From Paenibacillus sp. SYP-B4298 (GTDB lineage Bacteria; Bacillota; Bacilli; Paenibacillales; Paenibacillaceae): DNA of 64,000 nt. Positions 25,609 to 34,874 of the stretch are shown here, one piece after another. The position numbers and the translations under genes are program-made. The DNA is taken from positions 1,239,501 to 1,303,500 of the forward strand of contig NZ_CP115484.1 of NCBI RefSeq assembly GCF_027627475.1. Reading direction: 5' to 3'. The notes under the pieces were generated by a model, which was given only the letters and a program-made list of their open reading frames with translations, did no database searches and had not been told where the DNA came from. Every line of letters begins with the position of its first letter. The stretch's first letter is position 1.

Positions 25609-26592
25609 ATGGGTATTCCTTTTGCGAAGAAACAGCCTAGAGAACCATCGCTAGCCGCACCGAATCAGAGCCGATTCCGACTGCTGCTGCAAAACATTGT
25701 ACGATACCGGGTGCTGCTGTTCATGCTGCTGCCGACAGCTATCATCTTCTTCATCAACTGCTATATCCCGATGTTCGGCGTATTCATCGCCTTCAAGAAC
25801 GTCAACTATATCGACGGCATATTGGGCAGCCCGTGGGCGGGACTCGACAACTTCCGCTTCCTGTTCGCTACCTCTGATGCCTGGCGCGTGACGGTAAATA
25901 CAGTAGGATACAATGTCGTATTTCTTATTACTGGCTTAATCCTGTCTGTAGGGATCGCGATTGCCGTGAATGAAATTCGCGTCAAGCTGGCCTCCAAGTT
26001 TTATCAGACCGTGATGATTATGCCGAATTTTCTGTCCATGGTCGTCGTCAGCTATATTGTCTACTCCTTCCTTCATCCTGAATATGGCTTTTTGGTGAAG
26101 CATGTGCTGCCACTGTTCGGATATGAAGGGGTCAACGCATACATGCATGCCGAGGCCTGGCCTTATATTTTGTGGCTGACGAAGATGTGGCACTCGGTGG
26201 GCATCGGCAGTGTCATCTATCTGGCGGCGATTACCGGCATCAGCGAGGAACTGTACGAGGCTGCAGTGATGGATGGCGCCTCTAAGTGGCGGCTCATTAC
26301 TTCGATTACGATTCCGCTGCTGACGCCGATTATGGTCATCTTAACCATCTTGAATCTGGGCGGCATCTTCCGCTCTGACTTTGGCCTGTTCTACCATGTG
26401 ACACTGGACTCCGGGGCGCTGCGCTCCACGACAGATGTCATCGACACCTATGTCTATCGGGGCCTGATTCAGTTGAACGATCTAGGCATGTCCTCTGCGG
26501 CGAACTTTTACCAGTCGATTGTTGGATTCTTCCTGGTCATCGGCGCCAATATGCTGGCTCGCAAAATCAATCGTGATACAGCGCTCTTCTAG
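25609..26592 (+). CDS. ABC sugar transporter permease, LplB family
   Basis: I choose the ATG at 25609 (327 residues) with GGGAGG 10 nt upstream. An ATG at 25567 overlaps a TATAAT -10 box (25563-25568) and is unlikely to be translated. The protein has six membrane helices and the EAA loop EAAVMDGASKWRLITSITIPLL. It is the first gene of an uptake module: permease, permease, binding protein, then sensor kinase and response regulator. Given the xylosidase and xylonate genes that follow, the cargo may be xylo- or arabinoxylo-oligosaccharides (inference). The ATPase is not encoded here. Confidence 0.93.
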   Translation: MGIPFAKKQPREPSLAAPNQSRFRLLLQNIVRYRVLLFMLLPTAIIFFINCYIPMFGVFIAFKNVNYIDGILGSPWAGLDNFRFLFATSDAWRVTVNTVGYNVVFLITGLILSVGIAIAVNEIRVKLASKFYQTVMIMPNFLSMVVVSYIVYSFLHPEYGFLVKHVLPLFGYEGVNAYMHAEAWPYILWLTKMWHSVGIGSVIYLAAITGISEELYEAAVMDGASKWRLITSITIPLLTPIMVILTILNLGGIFRSDFGLFYHVTLDSGALRSTTDVIDTYVYRGLIQLNDLGMSSAANFYQSIVGFFLVIGANMLARKINRDTALF

Positions 26593-26613
26593 AGGCTGGA
26601 ATGGAGAATGCTC

Positions 26614-27528
26614 ATGAAACAAGCGGAAGTAATTAAACCTTATCAACGCGTTCCTAAGCTGGCTTCATTGCTGCTGCATCTGTTTTTTATTCTGTTAAGT
26701 CTGGTCTGCATCATGCCCATCGTGCTGATCGTGGCCATCTCGCTCACTAATGAGCAAGCGTTAACCTTGAGCGGGTACAAGTTCTGGCCGGATCAGATCG
26801 ATCTGTCTGCCTACAAGTTCATGTTCACGGACTCGACGACGCTGCTCAAGGCCTACGGGGTGACATTGACTGTGACGATCGTCGGCAGCGTGCTGGCTGT
26901 GCTGCTCATTGCGCTGTACGCTTACCCGATCTACCGCAAGGATTTCCCGTTCAAGAAGTTCTTCAGCTTCTACCTGCTCATTACGATGCTGTTCTCGGGA
27001 GGGCTGGTACCGTTCTATCTGCTGTATATCAACTATCTGGGACTGAGAGATTCATTGCTTGCGCTCATATTGCCAGGGCTGTCGAGTGCGTTCTACATCT
27101 TCATCACGCGCACCTTCTTCCAGCAGACGATCCCGGAGGAGATGATTGAATCAGGCAAATTGGACGGCGCATCGGAATGGCGGATCTTCTTCCAGCTCGT
27201 GCTGCCGATCTCACTGCCGGTACTGGCGACGGTCGGGCTGTTCACTACATTGATGTATTGGAACGATTGGTTCAATTCGATGTTGTTCATTAATGATGTG
27301 GATAAATATTCCTTGCAATATGTGATGATACAGATGATTCGCCAGGCGGAGTTCTTCAAGAACCAACTGGCGGGAACCGGAGTTGGCCTGCTGGTGCAGG
27401 AGGCGGTGCCGACTGAGAGTCTGCGGATGGCGATGGTCGTCGTCTCGATCGGCCCGATCCTGTTCGTCTATCCGTTCTTCCAGAAATACTTCACGAAGGG
27501 CTTGACTGTCGGCGCGATTAAGGGCTGA
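26614..27528 (+). CDS. ABC sugar transporter permease, YtcP family
   Basis: I choose the ATG at 26614 (304 residues), since GGAG is 7 nt upstream; the ATG at 26608 is too close. It has six membrane helices, an EAA-type loop (EMIESGKLDGASEWRIFFQLVLPISL) and the C-terminal GLTVGAIKG typical of YtcP-like subunits. It is the partner of the permease at 25609 and lies 65 nt before the binding-protein gene. It imports oligosaccharides together with the 27593 lipoprotein. Confidence 0.93.
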   Translation: MKQAEVIKPYQRVPKLASLLLHLFFILLSLVCIMPIVLIVAISLTNEQALTLSGYKFWPDQIDLSAYKFMFTDSTTLLKAYGVTLTVTIVGSVLAVLLIALYAYPIYRKDFPFKKFFSFYLLITMLFSGGLVPFYLLYINYLGLRDSLLALILPGLSSAFYIFITRTFFQQTIPEEMIESGKLDGASEWRIFFQLVLPISLPVLATVGLFTTLMYWNDWFNSMLFINDVDKYSLQYVMIQMIRQAEFFKNQLAGTGVGLLVQEAVPTESLRMAMVVVSIGPILFVYPFFQKYFTKGLTVGAIKG

Positions 27529-27592
27529 TAGATGCTGCCAGGACTTATCGGTCCAAGGGCGATATGATACACTAATTGGGGAGGCATACACA

Positions 27593-29176
27593 ATGAACGT
27601 AATTAAAGGATGGCGCATGGGAATTACCATGATGCTGGCGCTTACACTGGTAATCTCCGGCTGCAGCAGCGGCTCGGGCTCATCAGGAGGAGACTCCAAA
27701 GGCTCGGGGAGCAGCACCGAAGCGGGAGCTTCCGGCAACTCCGATACGTCCGAGTACCGGAAGCTCAAGGTATACACAGTGGGAAGTTTCCCGCAGAAGG
27801 ATTCCAAGGCCGTTGTCGACGAAATCAACAAGTATCTGAAAGAGAAAATCAATGCCGAGATCGATTTCCAGGGACTTCCATGGTCGTCGTGGGCGGAGAA
27901 GATGACGCTCGCATATCAGTCCGGGGAGCAGGTGGACTTGACCTTTGCACCGAACTGGGCTGATTTCGCTAACAACGTAGCCAAGGGCGCCTTCCTGCCG
28001 CTCGACGAGCTGCTTGACAAATACGGTCAAGGCATCAAGGAAACACTGGACCCGCGCTTCCTCGAGGGCGGCACGGTCAATGGAAAAATCTATGCGATTC
28101 CGACGAACAAGGAAATTGGCGAAAGCCACACCATCATGTTCAAGAAGGAATTGATCGACAAATACGGCTTTGACGTCAATACGATCAACACGCTGGAGGA
28201 TCTGGAGCCTTGGCTGGAGACCATCAAGAAGAACGAGCCGGGTATTGCGCCGATCTGGCTGGCAGGCAGCGGTTCGGATACGCTGGGCTACTTCGACAAG
28301 ACGAGAATCAGCATTCAGGATGATTTCCGCTATGAGCTGGTGGCGGGCGCTCCTGCTGTCATCCTGCTGGATACGAAGACAGACAAGATGATCGTCAGCA
28401 CGATGGAATCCGAAGCGGCGATCTACCGGATCAAGCTCTATCATGACTGGTACAAGAAAGGCTACATCAACCAGGATTCGGCCACGACCAAGACGAGCAC
28501 AGAGGATGCGCTCAAGGCCGGGAAGACCTGGATGAAATTCGGCTCCGACAAGCCGGATTCGGATAAAGAGGATTCGCTCGCAACCGGCATTGAGCTGGTC
28601 AAGCTGGCAGGCAAGGACCCTGAGATCAGCACCGCCAGCGTCAGCAACTCCATGATGGCGATCGGGCGCACATCCGTCGACCCGGAACGGACGATGATGC
28701 TGCTGAACCTGCTTCATACCGACAAGCATCTGATCAATCTGATTGATTTTGGCGTCGAGGGCAGACAATATGTGAAGGTAGAAGGCCAAGAGAACTTCAT
28801 CAAGCTGCCAGATGGCGTAAAAAGCCGTGTCGATACGGGCTGGGCGCCAGGCATCGAGTGGATGTTCGGCAATCAGACGTTGACCTATCTATGGGAAGGC
28901 GAGAGCGCGGACAAGTGGGAGAAGTTCAAGGAATACAATAACAAGGCGCATAAAATGAAATCCTTCGGCTTCAACTTCAATACTGGGGCGGTTAAGACGG
29001 AAGTATCAATCATCAGCAATATTGTGAAGGAGTACCGTCCGATTCTCGAGACCGGCACATTGGATGCCGACAAGGTATTGAAGGAATACAATGAGAAGCT
29101 CAAAGCGAACGGGATTGAGAAAATTCGCGATGAGGCGCAAAAGCAATATGATGAATGGAAGGCCAAGCAGTCCTGA
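27593..29176 (+). CDS. Extracellular solute-binding lipoprotein (family 1, LipO-like)
   Basis: A 527-residue lipoprotein with signal peptide and lipobox ISGC (Cys24), then a Ser/Gly-rich linker. The mature domain starts with KLKVYTVGSFPQKDSKAVVDEINKYLKEKINAEIDF, the usual opening of binding proteins serving LplB/YtcP permeases. GGGGAGG is 8 nt before the ATG. Sugar specificity cannot be read from sequence; neighbours suggest plant oligosaccharides. A terminator follows at 29235, so binding protein and two-component genes may be partly uncoupled, an arrangement altered by the inserted element at 29279. Confidence 0.94.
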   Translation: MNVIKGWRMGITMMLALTLVISGCSSGSGSSGGDSKGSGSSTEAGASGNSDTSEYRKLKVYTVGSFPQKDSKAVVDEINKYLKEKINAEIDFQGLPWSSWAEKMTLAYQSGEQVDLTFAPNWADFANNVAKGAFLPLDELLDKYGQGIKETLDPRFLEGGTVNGKIYAIPTNKEIGESHTIMFKKELIDKYGFDVNTINTLEDLEPWLETIKKNEPGIAPIWLAGSGSDTLGYFDKTRISIQDDFRYELVAGAPAVILLDTKTDKMIVSTMESEAAIYRIKLYHDWYKKGYINQDSATTKTSTEDALKAGKTWMKFGSDKPDSDKEDSLATGIELVKLAGKDPEISTASVSNSMMAIGRTSVDPERTMMLLNLLHTDKHLINLIDFGVEGRQYVKVEGQENFIKLPDGVKSRVDTGWAPGIEWMFGNQTLTYLWEGESADKWEKFKEYNNKAHKMKSFGFNFNTGAVKTEVSIISNIVKEYRPILETGTLDADKVLKEYNEKLKANGIEKIRDEAQKQYDEWKAKQS

Positions 29177-29234
29177 TCCGTTTCTCTCTAGCCGCACAGA
29201 TCGCAGCGGCAGACGAAGCGTGAATGGGTATATT

Positions 29235-29265
29235 GGAGGGAGACCCTGGGGGTCTTCCTCCTTTG
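29235..29265 (+). terminator. Terminator after the binding-protein gene
   Basis: GGAGGGAGACCC (29235-29246) pairs with GGGTCTTCCTCC (29250-29261) with one G-T pair and a 3-nt loop, followed by TTT. Confidence 0.75.
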
Positions 29266-29278
29266 TCGCTTGCAGATG

Positions 29279-29445
29279 CTAGGTCGTGTCTGAACACCCG
29301 TTCAAGGGCAGCTCTCTCCGCCTTTTCGCCCCATGCTGCGTTGCCTTTTCTTGACGTACCCCCGGTACGCCTGCGAAAAAGCGCTTTGCCTGGAACGAAA
29401 ATTCGGCCAGATCTAATCCGTTCAGAGTGTTCAGACACACCCTAG
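29279..29445. mobile_element. MITE-like non-coding element with terminal inverted repeats
   Basis: A 167-bp segment between the binding protein and kinase genes is bounded by 19-bp inverted repeats, CTAGGTCGTGTCTGAACAC (29279-29297) and its near-complement (29427-29445), 17 of 19 matching. The inner 12 bp, GTGTCTGAACAC, are perfect. The outer CTAG on both sides is palindromic and could be a 4-bp target duplication. Inside are smaller palindromes such as GTACCCCCGGTAC. No transposase or other plausible gene fits within. Size, ends and intergenic site fit a miniature inverted-repeat transposable element mobilised in trans. The annotation rests on structure only; copies elsewhere in the genome would prove it. 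Confidence 0.65.
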
Positions 29446-29462
29446 ATAGGGGGAAAAGCAGC

Positions 29463-31208
29463 ATGACTAGACTGTCCTTGAGGTTCAAAGTGAGCGTACT
29501 CGTTCTTCTCCTGGTGGTGCCGATTTTTTTCTTCCTGTATTACACGAATATCTATTCCCGAAACATCGTGCGCGAGAAGGTGTCCAGCTATGCCTCAGAT
29601 ACGCTGGCGCTGCACCTGAGCACATTGGACGAGCTGCTGGAGCAGACCAGCGCCTACCTCATCCGCACCGCCAATGAGAATCTGCTGCTGGAGCTGTATT
29701 CGGTCAGCGACCCGAATAGTGTCAGCTATTATGTGGCACTGCGTAAATTGATGGATCAATGGTATAACGATGTCAGCTATTACTCCATTATCCGCACGGT
29801 CTTCGTCTATCATCAGCAGCGGGATGAGCTGTATCTGAGCAGTAATCACGAGTATTACCAGGAGCGGGACGCTATCCGTGCCGACCTGTCCTCGCAGCTC
29901 GAAACCTTCAAGCTCCCGACCTCGATGAAGTGGGAGATCGTAACCGTCGGCGGCGAGCCCGCCTTGTACAAGGCGGTGCCGGATCGCAGCGGCCGGCTGC
30001 TTGCCGGCATCCTCGTCAGCATCGATGCGCTGGCACAGCCATTAACCCAGCTAGAGTCCACCCGAAGCGGCGAGCGGATCGGCATCGTCTCCGATTCCAG
30101 CGAGCTGCTGTGGGGGGAATTCGACAGCGCCGATCTGACCGGGATTCTCGGTCTGCTCAATGACCAGACTCATTCACGCGGCAGCATCCTCCGTCTGGGA
30201 GATGGCGAGAACTATCTGGTGCTGGGGCGGCAGTCGCTCTTCTCGCCGCTGCAGGTGTTTATCCTGCTGGACGAGAAGTCGCTGCTGGATGAGCTGCTGC
30301 TGTTCGAGCGCGTCATTCAGTTTATTCCGTTAGCGGTGATCGTGCTGCTGGCTGTGCTGCTCGCGCTGCTCAGCCGACTCGTCTTCCGTCCGATTCATTC
30401 GCTGATGAGCGGGATGCGTCTGCTGGGCAAGGGGCAACTGGATTATCGGCTGAAGGAGGAGAAATCGAGCGAGTTTCAGATGATTACGCAGCAATTCAAC
30501 TGGATGGCGGAGCAGATCGGAGATCTGAAGATTGGGGTCTATGAGGAGCAGATGAAGGTGCAGCAGGCCGAGCTGAAGCATCTGCAGGCTCAGATTAACC
30601 CTCATTTCTTCATGAACTCCTTGAACATCGTATATCAATTGGTCGAGCTGAAGCAGCTCGGGCTCAGCCAGAAGATGCTCAGCCATCTGGTTTCTTATTT
30701 CCGATTTATTATGAATACGAATGATGCCTGGATTCCACTCCTAAGCGAGGTCAACCATATTCGCAACTATATCGAGATTCAGATGGTGATGTATCCGGGC
30801 AAGCTGACCTTCCATGAGCAACTGCCGCAGGAGCTGGAGGGCATGCTCGTGCCGCCGCTGCTGGTGCAGCCGTTTGTGGAGAATGCGATGAAGCATGGGT
30901 TTGTCAGCAATGCGAAGCCATTCGAGCTCGGCCTGTCGGCCGAGAGAGTCATCGTAGAGGAGGGGACAGAGCAGGTAGCGATTCGCGTTCGCGACTCGGG
31001 ACCGGGGTTTACGCTGGAGCAGCTTGATATGCTGAACCGCGGGGCTTATGAGCGCGAGCCGACAGATCGGCAGCTGGGCATCTGGAATGTGCGCAGACGG
31101 CTTGCGATGGCTTATGAAGGGAAGGCGCAGCTCACATTTGACAATCATCCGCAGGGTGGTGCCAGGGTGGAATTGATTCTGCCCGTGCATAGAGGAGGAG
31201 GAGGCTAG
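29463..31208 (+). CDS. YesM-type sensor histidine kinase
   Basis: I choose the ATG at 29463 (581 residues) after GGGGGAAAAG; an in-frame start at 29427 lies within the inserted element. Membrane helices at about 10-30 and 283-305 flank an extracellular sensor domain. A HAMP domain and the His_kinase domain follow, with phospho-acceptor His381 in QINPHFFMNSLN, N-box VQPFVENAMKHG and G-box RDSGPGFTLEQ. The response regulator gene starts 3 nt later. The pair probably senses the oligosaccharide bound by the 27593 lipoprotein and controls the uptake operon. Confidence 0.94.
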   Translation: MTRLSLRFKVSVLVLLLVVPIFFFLYYTNIYSRNIVREKVSSYASDTLALHLSTLDELLEQTSAYLIRTANENLLLELYSVSDPNSVSYYVALRKLMDQWYNDVSYYSIIRTVFVYHQQRDELYLSSNHEYYQERDAIRADLSSQLETFKLPTSMKWEIVTVGGEPALYKAVPDRSGRLLAGILVSIDALAQPLTQLESTRSGERIGIVSDSSELLWGEFDSADLTGILGLLNDQTHSRGSILRLGDGENYLVLGRQSLFSPLQVFILLDEKSLLDELLLFERVIQFIPLAVIVLLAVLLALLSRLVFRPIHSLMSGMRLLGKGQLDYRLKEEKSSEFQMITQQFNWMAEQIGDLKIGVYEEQMKVQQAELKHLQAQINPHFFMNSLNIVYQLVELKQLGLSQKMLSHLVSYFRFIMNTNDAWIPLLSEVNHIRNYIEIQMVMYPGKLTFHEQLPQELEGMLVPPLLVQPFVENAMKHGFVSNAKPFELGLSAERVIVEEGTEQVAIRVRDSGPGFTLEQLDMLNRGAYEREPTDRQLGIWNVRRRLAMAYEGKAQLTFDNHPQGGARVELILPVHRGGGG

Positions 31209-31210
31209 CG

Positions 31211-32830
31211 ATGTATCGCGTACTGATTGTGGATGACCAATATTTTGCCTTGCTCGGCTTGCAGCAGGGGGTGAATTGGAGCGAGCTGGATGTCAGTGAT
31301 GTTCAGTTGGCGGATAATGTGGAGCAGGCGATGGCCTGTTTCCAGACGCAGGCGATCGATCTGCTGATCTGCGATATTGAGATGCCGGGTCAGGATGGGC
31401 TGGAGCTGCTGGCTTGGGTAGAGGAGCATTCGCCGGGTACACGTACCGTGATGCTCACCTGCCATGCCGATTTTGAGTATGCGCAGCGAGCCATTTCGCA
31501 CGGAGCCTTTCATTACCTGCTCAAGCCGGTCGATTATGCACAGTTGAAGAAGGTTGCAGGACATGCCTTCGATGAGGTGCGCGAGCAGAAGGAGCAGGAG
31601 ACGTACAAGGGATTGCTGGAGGACTATCAGCGAAAATGGAAGCTGCAGCTTCCTGTGCTGATCGAGCGCTTCTGGCAGGATGTCCTCAGCCGGCGAGAGT
31701 CGCTGCATCCGCACTCGCTGGAGCGCTCCTTGGCGGCCTGCGGCTTGAGCTTTACTCCCGAGGATCGATATGTCGTCGTCCTGTTCGGGTTGGAGCAGTG
31801 GGAGCTGAATCTGAGCGCACGCGACGAGGCGATCATGGAGTACGCACTCCGTAATATTGCCGGCGAGGTGGTGCTTCGCGGTCTGGAGGGCGTGGTGCTG
31901 CAGGATCATGCGGGCTTGAACGTCGCCATCGTGTATGAGCGGAGCGACAGCAGGCCGATTACGAGCATCCTGGAGCATAATAGCCGCAGCTTCCTTAGTG
32001 AATGCGAGCGGCTGCTCCGCTGCTCCTTATCGGTCTATATCAGCCCTCCGGTGCCACTAACCGGCATAGTCGGCGCCTATGTCCATGTTACCGAGCAGGA
32101 GCAGAGCAATATTAGCCGTTCCCGTCAGGTGTTCTCCTCCTCCTGTCCGCCGGATAAGCTCAGAGAGCTGCTGCCGGCTGCGGCTCCGCTCACCTTGTTC
32201 CCGGAGTGGGCGACCCTGCTGGAGCTTGGCGAGCTGGAGGAGCTGAGCCGCCGGGTGCGGCAATGGTTCGCCAGCCAGGCGGGCGGATGGACGAAGGAAT
32301 CGCTGGATCAGTTCATCCATGGCACCTTGTTCATTATCTATACGCTGCTGGCGAAGAAGGGGCTGAGTCTGCACGAGTCCTCCGCTCTGAAGATGCTGAC
32401 CGAGCGCGAGAGCTATCCGAAGCATCTGACGGCGTTGCAGAGCTGGACGATGGAATGCTGCGAAGCAGCGGGCCAGTTGCTGAGGGTAAGCAACAATGTC
32501 TCCTCCACCGTAGTCGCCAAAATCCGCCATTATATCCGCGCTCATCTCAATGAGGAGATTACCCGAGAGGAGCTGGCTGCCCATGTGTACCTGAACCCGG
32601 CCTATCTGTCGCGGATGTATAAGAAGGAGACGGGCCTGTCCTTATGGGACGCCATTATTCAGGAGCGCATCCAGGAGGCCAAGCGGCTGCTGGAGGAGAC
32701 CGAATACAAGATTACCGAGATTGCAGAGCGTGTCGGGTATACGAGTCTGGGCAGCTTCTCCAATCTGTTCAAGCGCGTAGTCGGCGTTACACCGCAGCAA
32801 TATCGGGCGAAGCGCAGGGGGGAGGGCTAG
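31211..32830 (+). CDS. YesN-type response regulator with AraC DNA-binding domain
   Basis: A 539-residue protein with a strong GAGGAGGAGG site upstream. The N-terminal receiver domain (about 1-125) has phospho-acceptor Asp55 (CDIEMPGQDG) and Lys in KPVDYAQL. The middle 300 residues are poorly conserved. The C-terminus (about 435-539) is an AraC-type double helix-turn-helix (LNEEITREELAAHVYLNPAYLSRMYKKETGLS and ITEIAERVGYTSLGSFSNLFKRVVGVTPQQYR). It is the cognate partner of the kinase ending at 31208 and an activator of sugar-uptake genes by family precedent. Confidence 0.94.
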   Translation: MYRVLIVDDQYFALLGLQQGVNWSELDVSDVQLADNVEQAMACFQTQAIDLLICDIEMPGQDGLELLAWVEEHSPGTRTVMLTCHADFEYAQRAISHGAFHYLLKPVDYAQLKKVAGHAFDEVREQKEQETYKGLLEDYQRKWKLQLPVLIERFWQDVLSRRESLHPHSLERSLAACGLSFTPEDRYVVVLFGLEQWELNLSARDEAIMEYALRNIAGEVVLRGLEGVVLQDHAGLNVAIVYERSDSRPITSILEHNSRSFLSECERLLRCSLSVYISPPVPLTGIVGAYVHVTEQEQSNISRSRQVFSSSCPPDKLRELLPAAAPLTLFPEWATLLELGELEELSRRVRQWFASQAGGWTKESLDQFIHGTLFIIYTLLAKKGLSLHESSALKMLTERESYPKHLTALQSWTMECCEAAGQLLRVSNNVSSTVVAKIRHYIRAHLNEEITREELAAHVYLNPAYLSRMYKKETGLSLWDAIIQERIQEAKRLLEETEYKITEIAERVGYTSLGSFSNLFKRVVGVTPQQYRAKRRGEG

Positions 32831-32931
32831 GTGTGTCTGTACAGGGAGGCTGATCCCGGATGGATCGACATCAGGTCGGGGAGCTGGCTTCGTTGATGTG
32901 CGCGCAGGGCTAGACGCTGGGGCTCGCATTT

Positions 32932-32970
32932 GGTAATATATTATCAAACCAAGTTCTATAATATTAAACC
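32932..32970. promoter_or_regulatory. Two IclR-type operator candidates upstream of the IclR gene
   Basis: GGTAATATATTATCAAACC (32932-32950) and GTTCTATAATATTAAACC (32953-32970) are imperfect palindromes matching the site before the xylonate operon (33906-33923). A shared consensus is GGTTTnATAnTATnAAACC. The position just before the gene indicates autoregulation. Confidence 0.65.
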
Positions 32971-32990
32971 ATGAAAGGCTTGTTCGATTC

Positions 32991-33749
32991 ATGCCCATCA
33001 TTCAGTCAGTTGATCGTGCGCTTACGATCCTGGACCTGTTCGACGAGTCCACCCGCGAATTGAAGATTACCGACATCAGCGCTCGCGTCGGGCTGCACAA
33101 GAGCACGGTGCATTCCTTGCTCAAGACGCTGCAGAAGCATCGTTATATTGAGCAAGATGAGAAGGGCCTGTATCGTCTTGGCATGCGCGTGCTGGAGAAA
33201 GGGCAGCAGATGCTCCAGAGCTTCGACATTCGGGAGATTGCGGGCACCCATCTCCATGCCTTGTCCGGCGAGACGGGTCAATCCGTACATCTCGTCATTC
33301 GGGACGGCGCGGAGGGTGTCTATATCGACAAGGTCGAAGGAAGCAAGGCGGCGATTCGCTATTCCCGCATCGGCCGCCGTGTGTCGCTGCACAGCAGCGC
33401 GGTTGGCAAGGTGCTGGCTGCCTTCATGCCGGAGGCAGAGCTTCGCAGCGTGCTCGCAGGCTACGAATATACGATTCTTACACAGCATACAATTGCCGGA
33501 GAAGCTGCATTTCTGGAGGAGCTGCGGATCGTGCGTGATGAAGGCGTCGCATACGACCGTGAGGAGAATGAGCCTGGCGTGCGCTGCGCCGCTGCTCCTG
33601 TCTATGACCATGCGGGTCATGTCATCGCGGCAATCAGCATCTCTACCATGGCCTCGGCGGTAGGCGATGAGGAATTGGCTGTGCTGGTTGCGAAGCTGCG
33701 AGGCACGGCTGAGCAGGTGTCGGCTGGGCTCGGGTATCGCGCGCGGTAG
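32991..33749 (+). CDS. IclR-family transcriptional regulator
   Basis: A 252-residue protein from ATG 32991 (ribosome site weak: AAAGG about 14 nt upstream). Residues 1-70 form the winged helix (VDRALTILDLFDESTRELKITDISARVGLHKSTVHSLLKTLQKHRYIEQ). Residues about 80-250 form the effector domain with the GRRVSLHSSAVGKVLAAF and ENEPGVRCAAAPVYDHAGHVIAAISIS segments typical of the family. It is divergent from nothing but sits just upstream of the xylonate operon, which has the same palindromic operator. IclR regulators of sugar-acid pathways (KdgR type) bind 2-keto-3-deoxy acids, so 2-keto-3-deoxy-xylonate is a reasonable effector guess. Confidence 0.92.
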   Translation: MPIIQSVDRALTILDLFDESTRELKITDISARVGLHKSTVHSLLKTLQKHRYIEQDEKGLYRLGMRVLEKGQQMLQSFDIREIAGTHLHALSGETGQSVHLVIRDGAEGVYIDKVEGSKAAIRYSRIGRRVSLHSSAVGKVLAAFMPEAELRSVLAGYEYTILTQHTIAGEAAFLEELRIVRDEGVAYDREENEPGVRCAAAPVYDHAGHVIAAISISTMASAVGDEELAVLVAKLRGTAEQVSAGLGYRAR

Positions 33750-33905
33750 GGAAGCTTTCGGGAGCTTGCTGGATAACGTGCAGTTGGAATAGAGTCGTTG
33801 TCTGGCAAGCCGCGTGCATTTCACCAATAGCTGGTTGAAGGTCGAAAGGGTTGCTCTTGGCAGTCGTTCACGATTGACCGAAGGTCTGCTTATTTTTCAA
33901 AACTT

Positions 33906-33923
33906 GGTTTTATATTATAAAAC
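33906..33923 (+). promoter_or_regulatory. IclR-type operator before the xylonate operon
   Basis: GTTTTATATTATAAAAC (33907-33923) is a perfect palindrome around one central base, preceded by ACTTG, which also flanks the site at 32932-32970 in inverted orientation. It lies 16 nt upstream of the first gene, between promoter and ribosome binding site. Confidence 0.7.
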
Positions 33924-33938
33924 AAATTAGGAGGACTT

Positions 33939-34850
33939 ATGCGCATATTTCGATATAAGGAACAATCGCACATTCATCTTGGAGTATGGACGGATGAGGG
34001 CAAGGCCTATCGGCTGGACGCGCCAGATTTCATGACACTGGTTCAGGAGGCGAGAGCGGCAGGGCTGCAACCGGCGGCACATGTGGCGAAGCTGATCGAA
34101 GGAGGCTCGCCCATCGAACGCCCTGTAGAGGAGCTGGAGCTGTTGACGCCGATTGTTGCACCAGAGGTATGGGCTGCTGGCGTAACGTATATGCGTAGCC
34201 GCGAGGCGCGCAACTATGAAGCGACCGGAGGCAAGCCAGCTCCCGAGACATTCTATGACAAGGTATATGATGCGGAGCGACCGGAGCTGTTCCTCAAGTC
34301 GACGGCAGCTCGTACTGTTGGACCGGGAGAGCGTGTCGGCCTGCGCGGGGATTCAACCTGGCAAGTACCGGAAGCGGAGCTGGGGCTGGTGCTGGATAGC
34401 GACGGGACGATCGTCGGCTATACGATCGGCAATGATATGAGCTGCCGGGACATCGAAGGGGATAATCCGCTCTACCTGCCGCAGGCGAAGGTTTGGAAGC
34501 GCTCTTGCGCGATCGGGCCATTCATCCGACTGGCCGAGACTGTAACCGATCCGTATGCGCTTCAGATAAGCTGCCGCATCTATCGTGATGGCGAGAAGCT
34601 GGTTGACGAGTCGGCGAACACTGCTCAATTGAAACGGCGTTACGAGGAACTGGTGAGCTTCCTGGCACGGGATAACGAGCTGTTCGCTGGTACCGTACTG
34701 CTGACTGGCACAGGTTTGGTGCCGCCGAATCAGTTCACACTGACCCCTGGCGACCGAATTGAAATTGAGATCGATAGCCTCGGCGTTTTGGTGAACGAAG
34801 CTGTTGGCGCGCATGAACTGGCGGCTATGAGTGTAACGGGATTGAACTGA
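33939..34850 (+). CDS. FAH-family 2-keto-3-deoxy-pentonate dehydratase (KdaD/XylX-like)
   Basis: This 303-residue protein has the fumarylacetoacetate hydrolase fold, with metal-binding Glu145 and Glu147 (VPEAELGLV) and Asp166 in NDMSCRD. TTAGGAGG precedes the ATG. FAH-family enzymes of this length remove water from 2-keto-3-deoxy-xylonate or -arabinonate to give 2-oxoglutarate semialdehyde in the cytoplasm. The next genes encode a semialdehyde dehydrogenase and a xylonate dehydratase, which fits the Weimberg route to 2-oxoglutarate. An alternative is a different acylpyruvase-like hydrolysis, less likely in this context. It is the first gene of a four-gene operon with IclR control. Confidence 0.85.
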   Translation: MRIFRYKEQSHIHLGVWTDEGKAYRLDAPDFMTLVQEARAAGLQPAAHVAKLIEGGSPIERPVEELELLTPIVAPEVWAAGVTYMRSREARNYEATGGKPAPETFYDKVYDAERPELFLKSTAARTVGPGERVGLRGDSTWQVPEAELGLVLDSDGTIVGYTIGNDMSCRDIEGDNPLYLPQAKVWKRSCAIGPFIRLAETVTDPYALQISCRIYRDGEKLVDESANTAQLKRRYEELVSFLARDNELFAGTVLLTGTGLVPPNQFTLTPGDRIEIEIDSLGVLVNEAVGAHELAAMSVTGLN

Positions 34851-34874
34851 TATAAGAATCGGAGGGAATAACAA

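Noticed and set aside
27683-28789. Minus-strand open frame (368 codons) opposite the solute-binding lipoprotein
   Set aside because: It mirrors a well-supported lipoprotein gene and has no ribosome site or domain.
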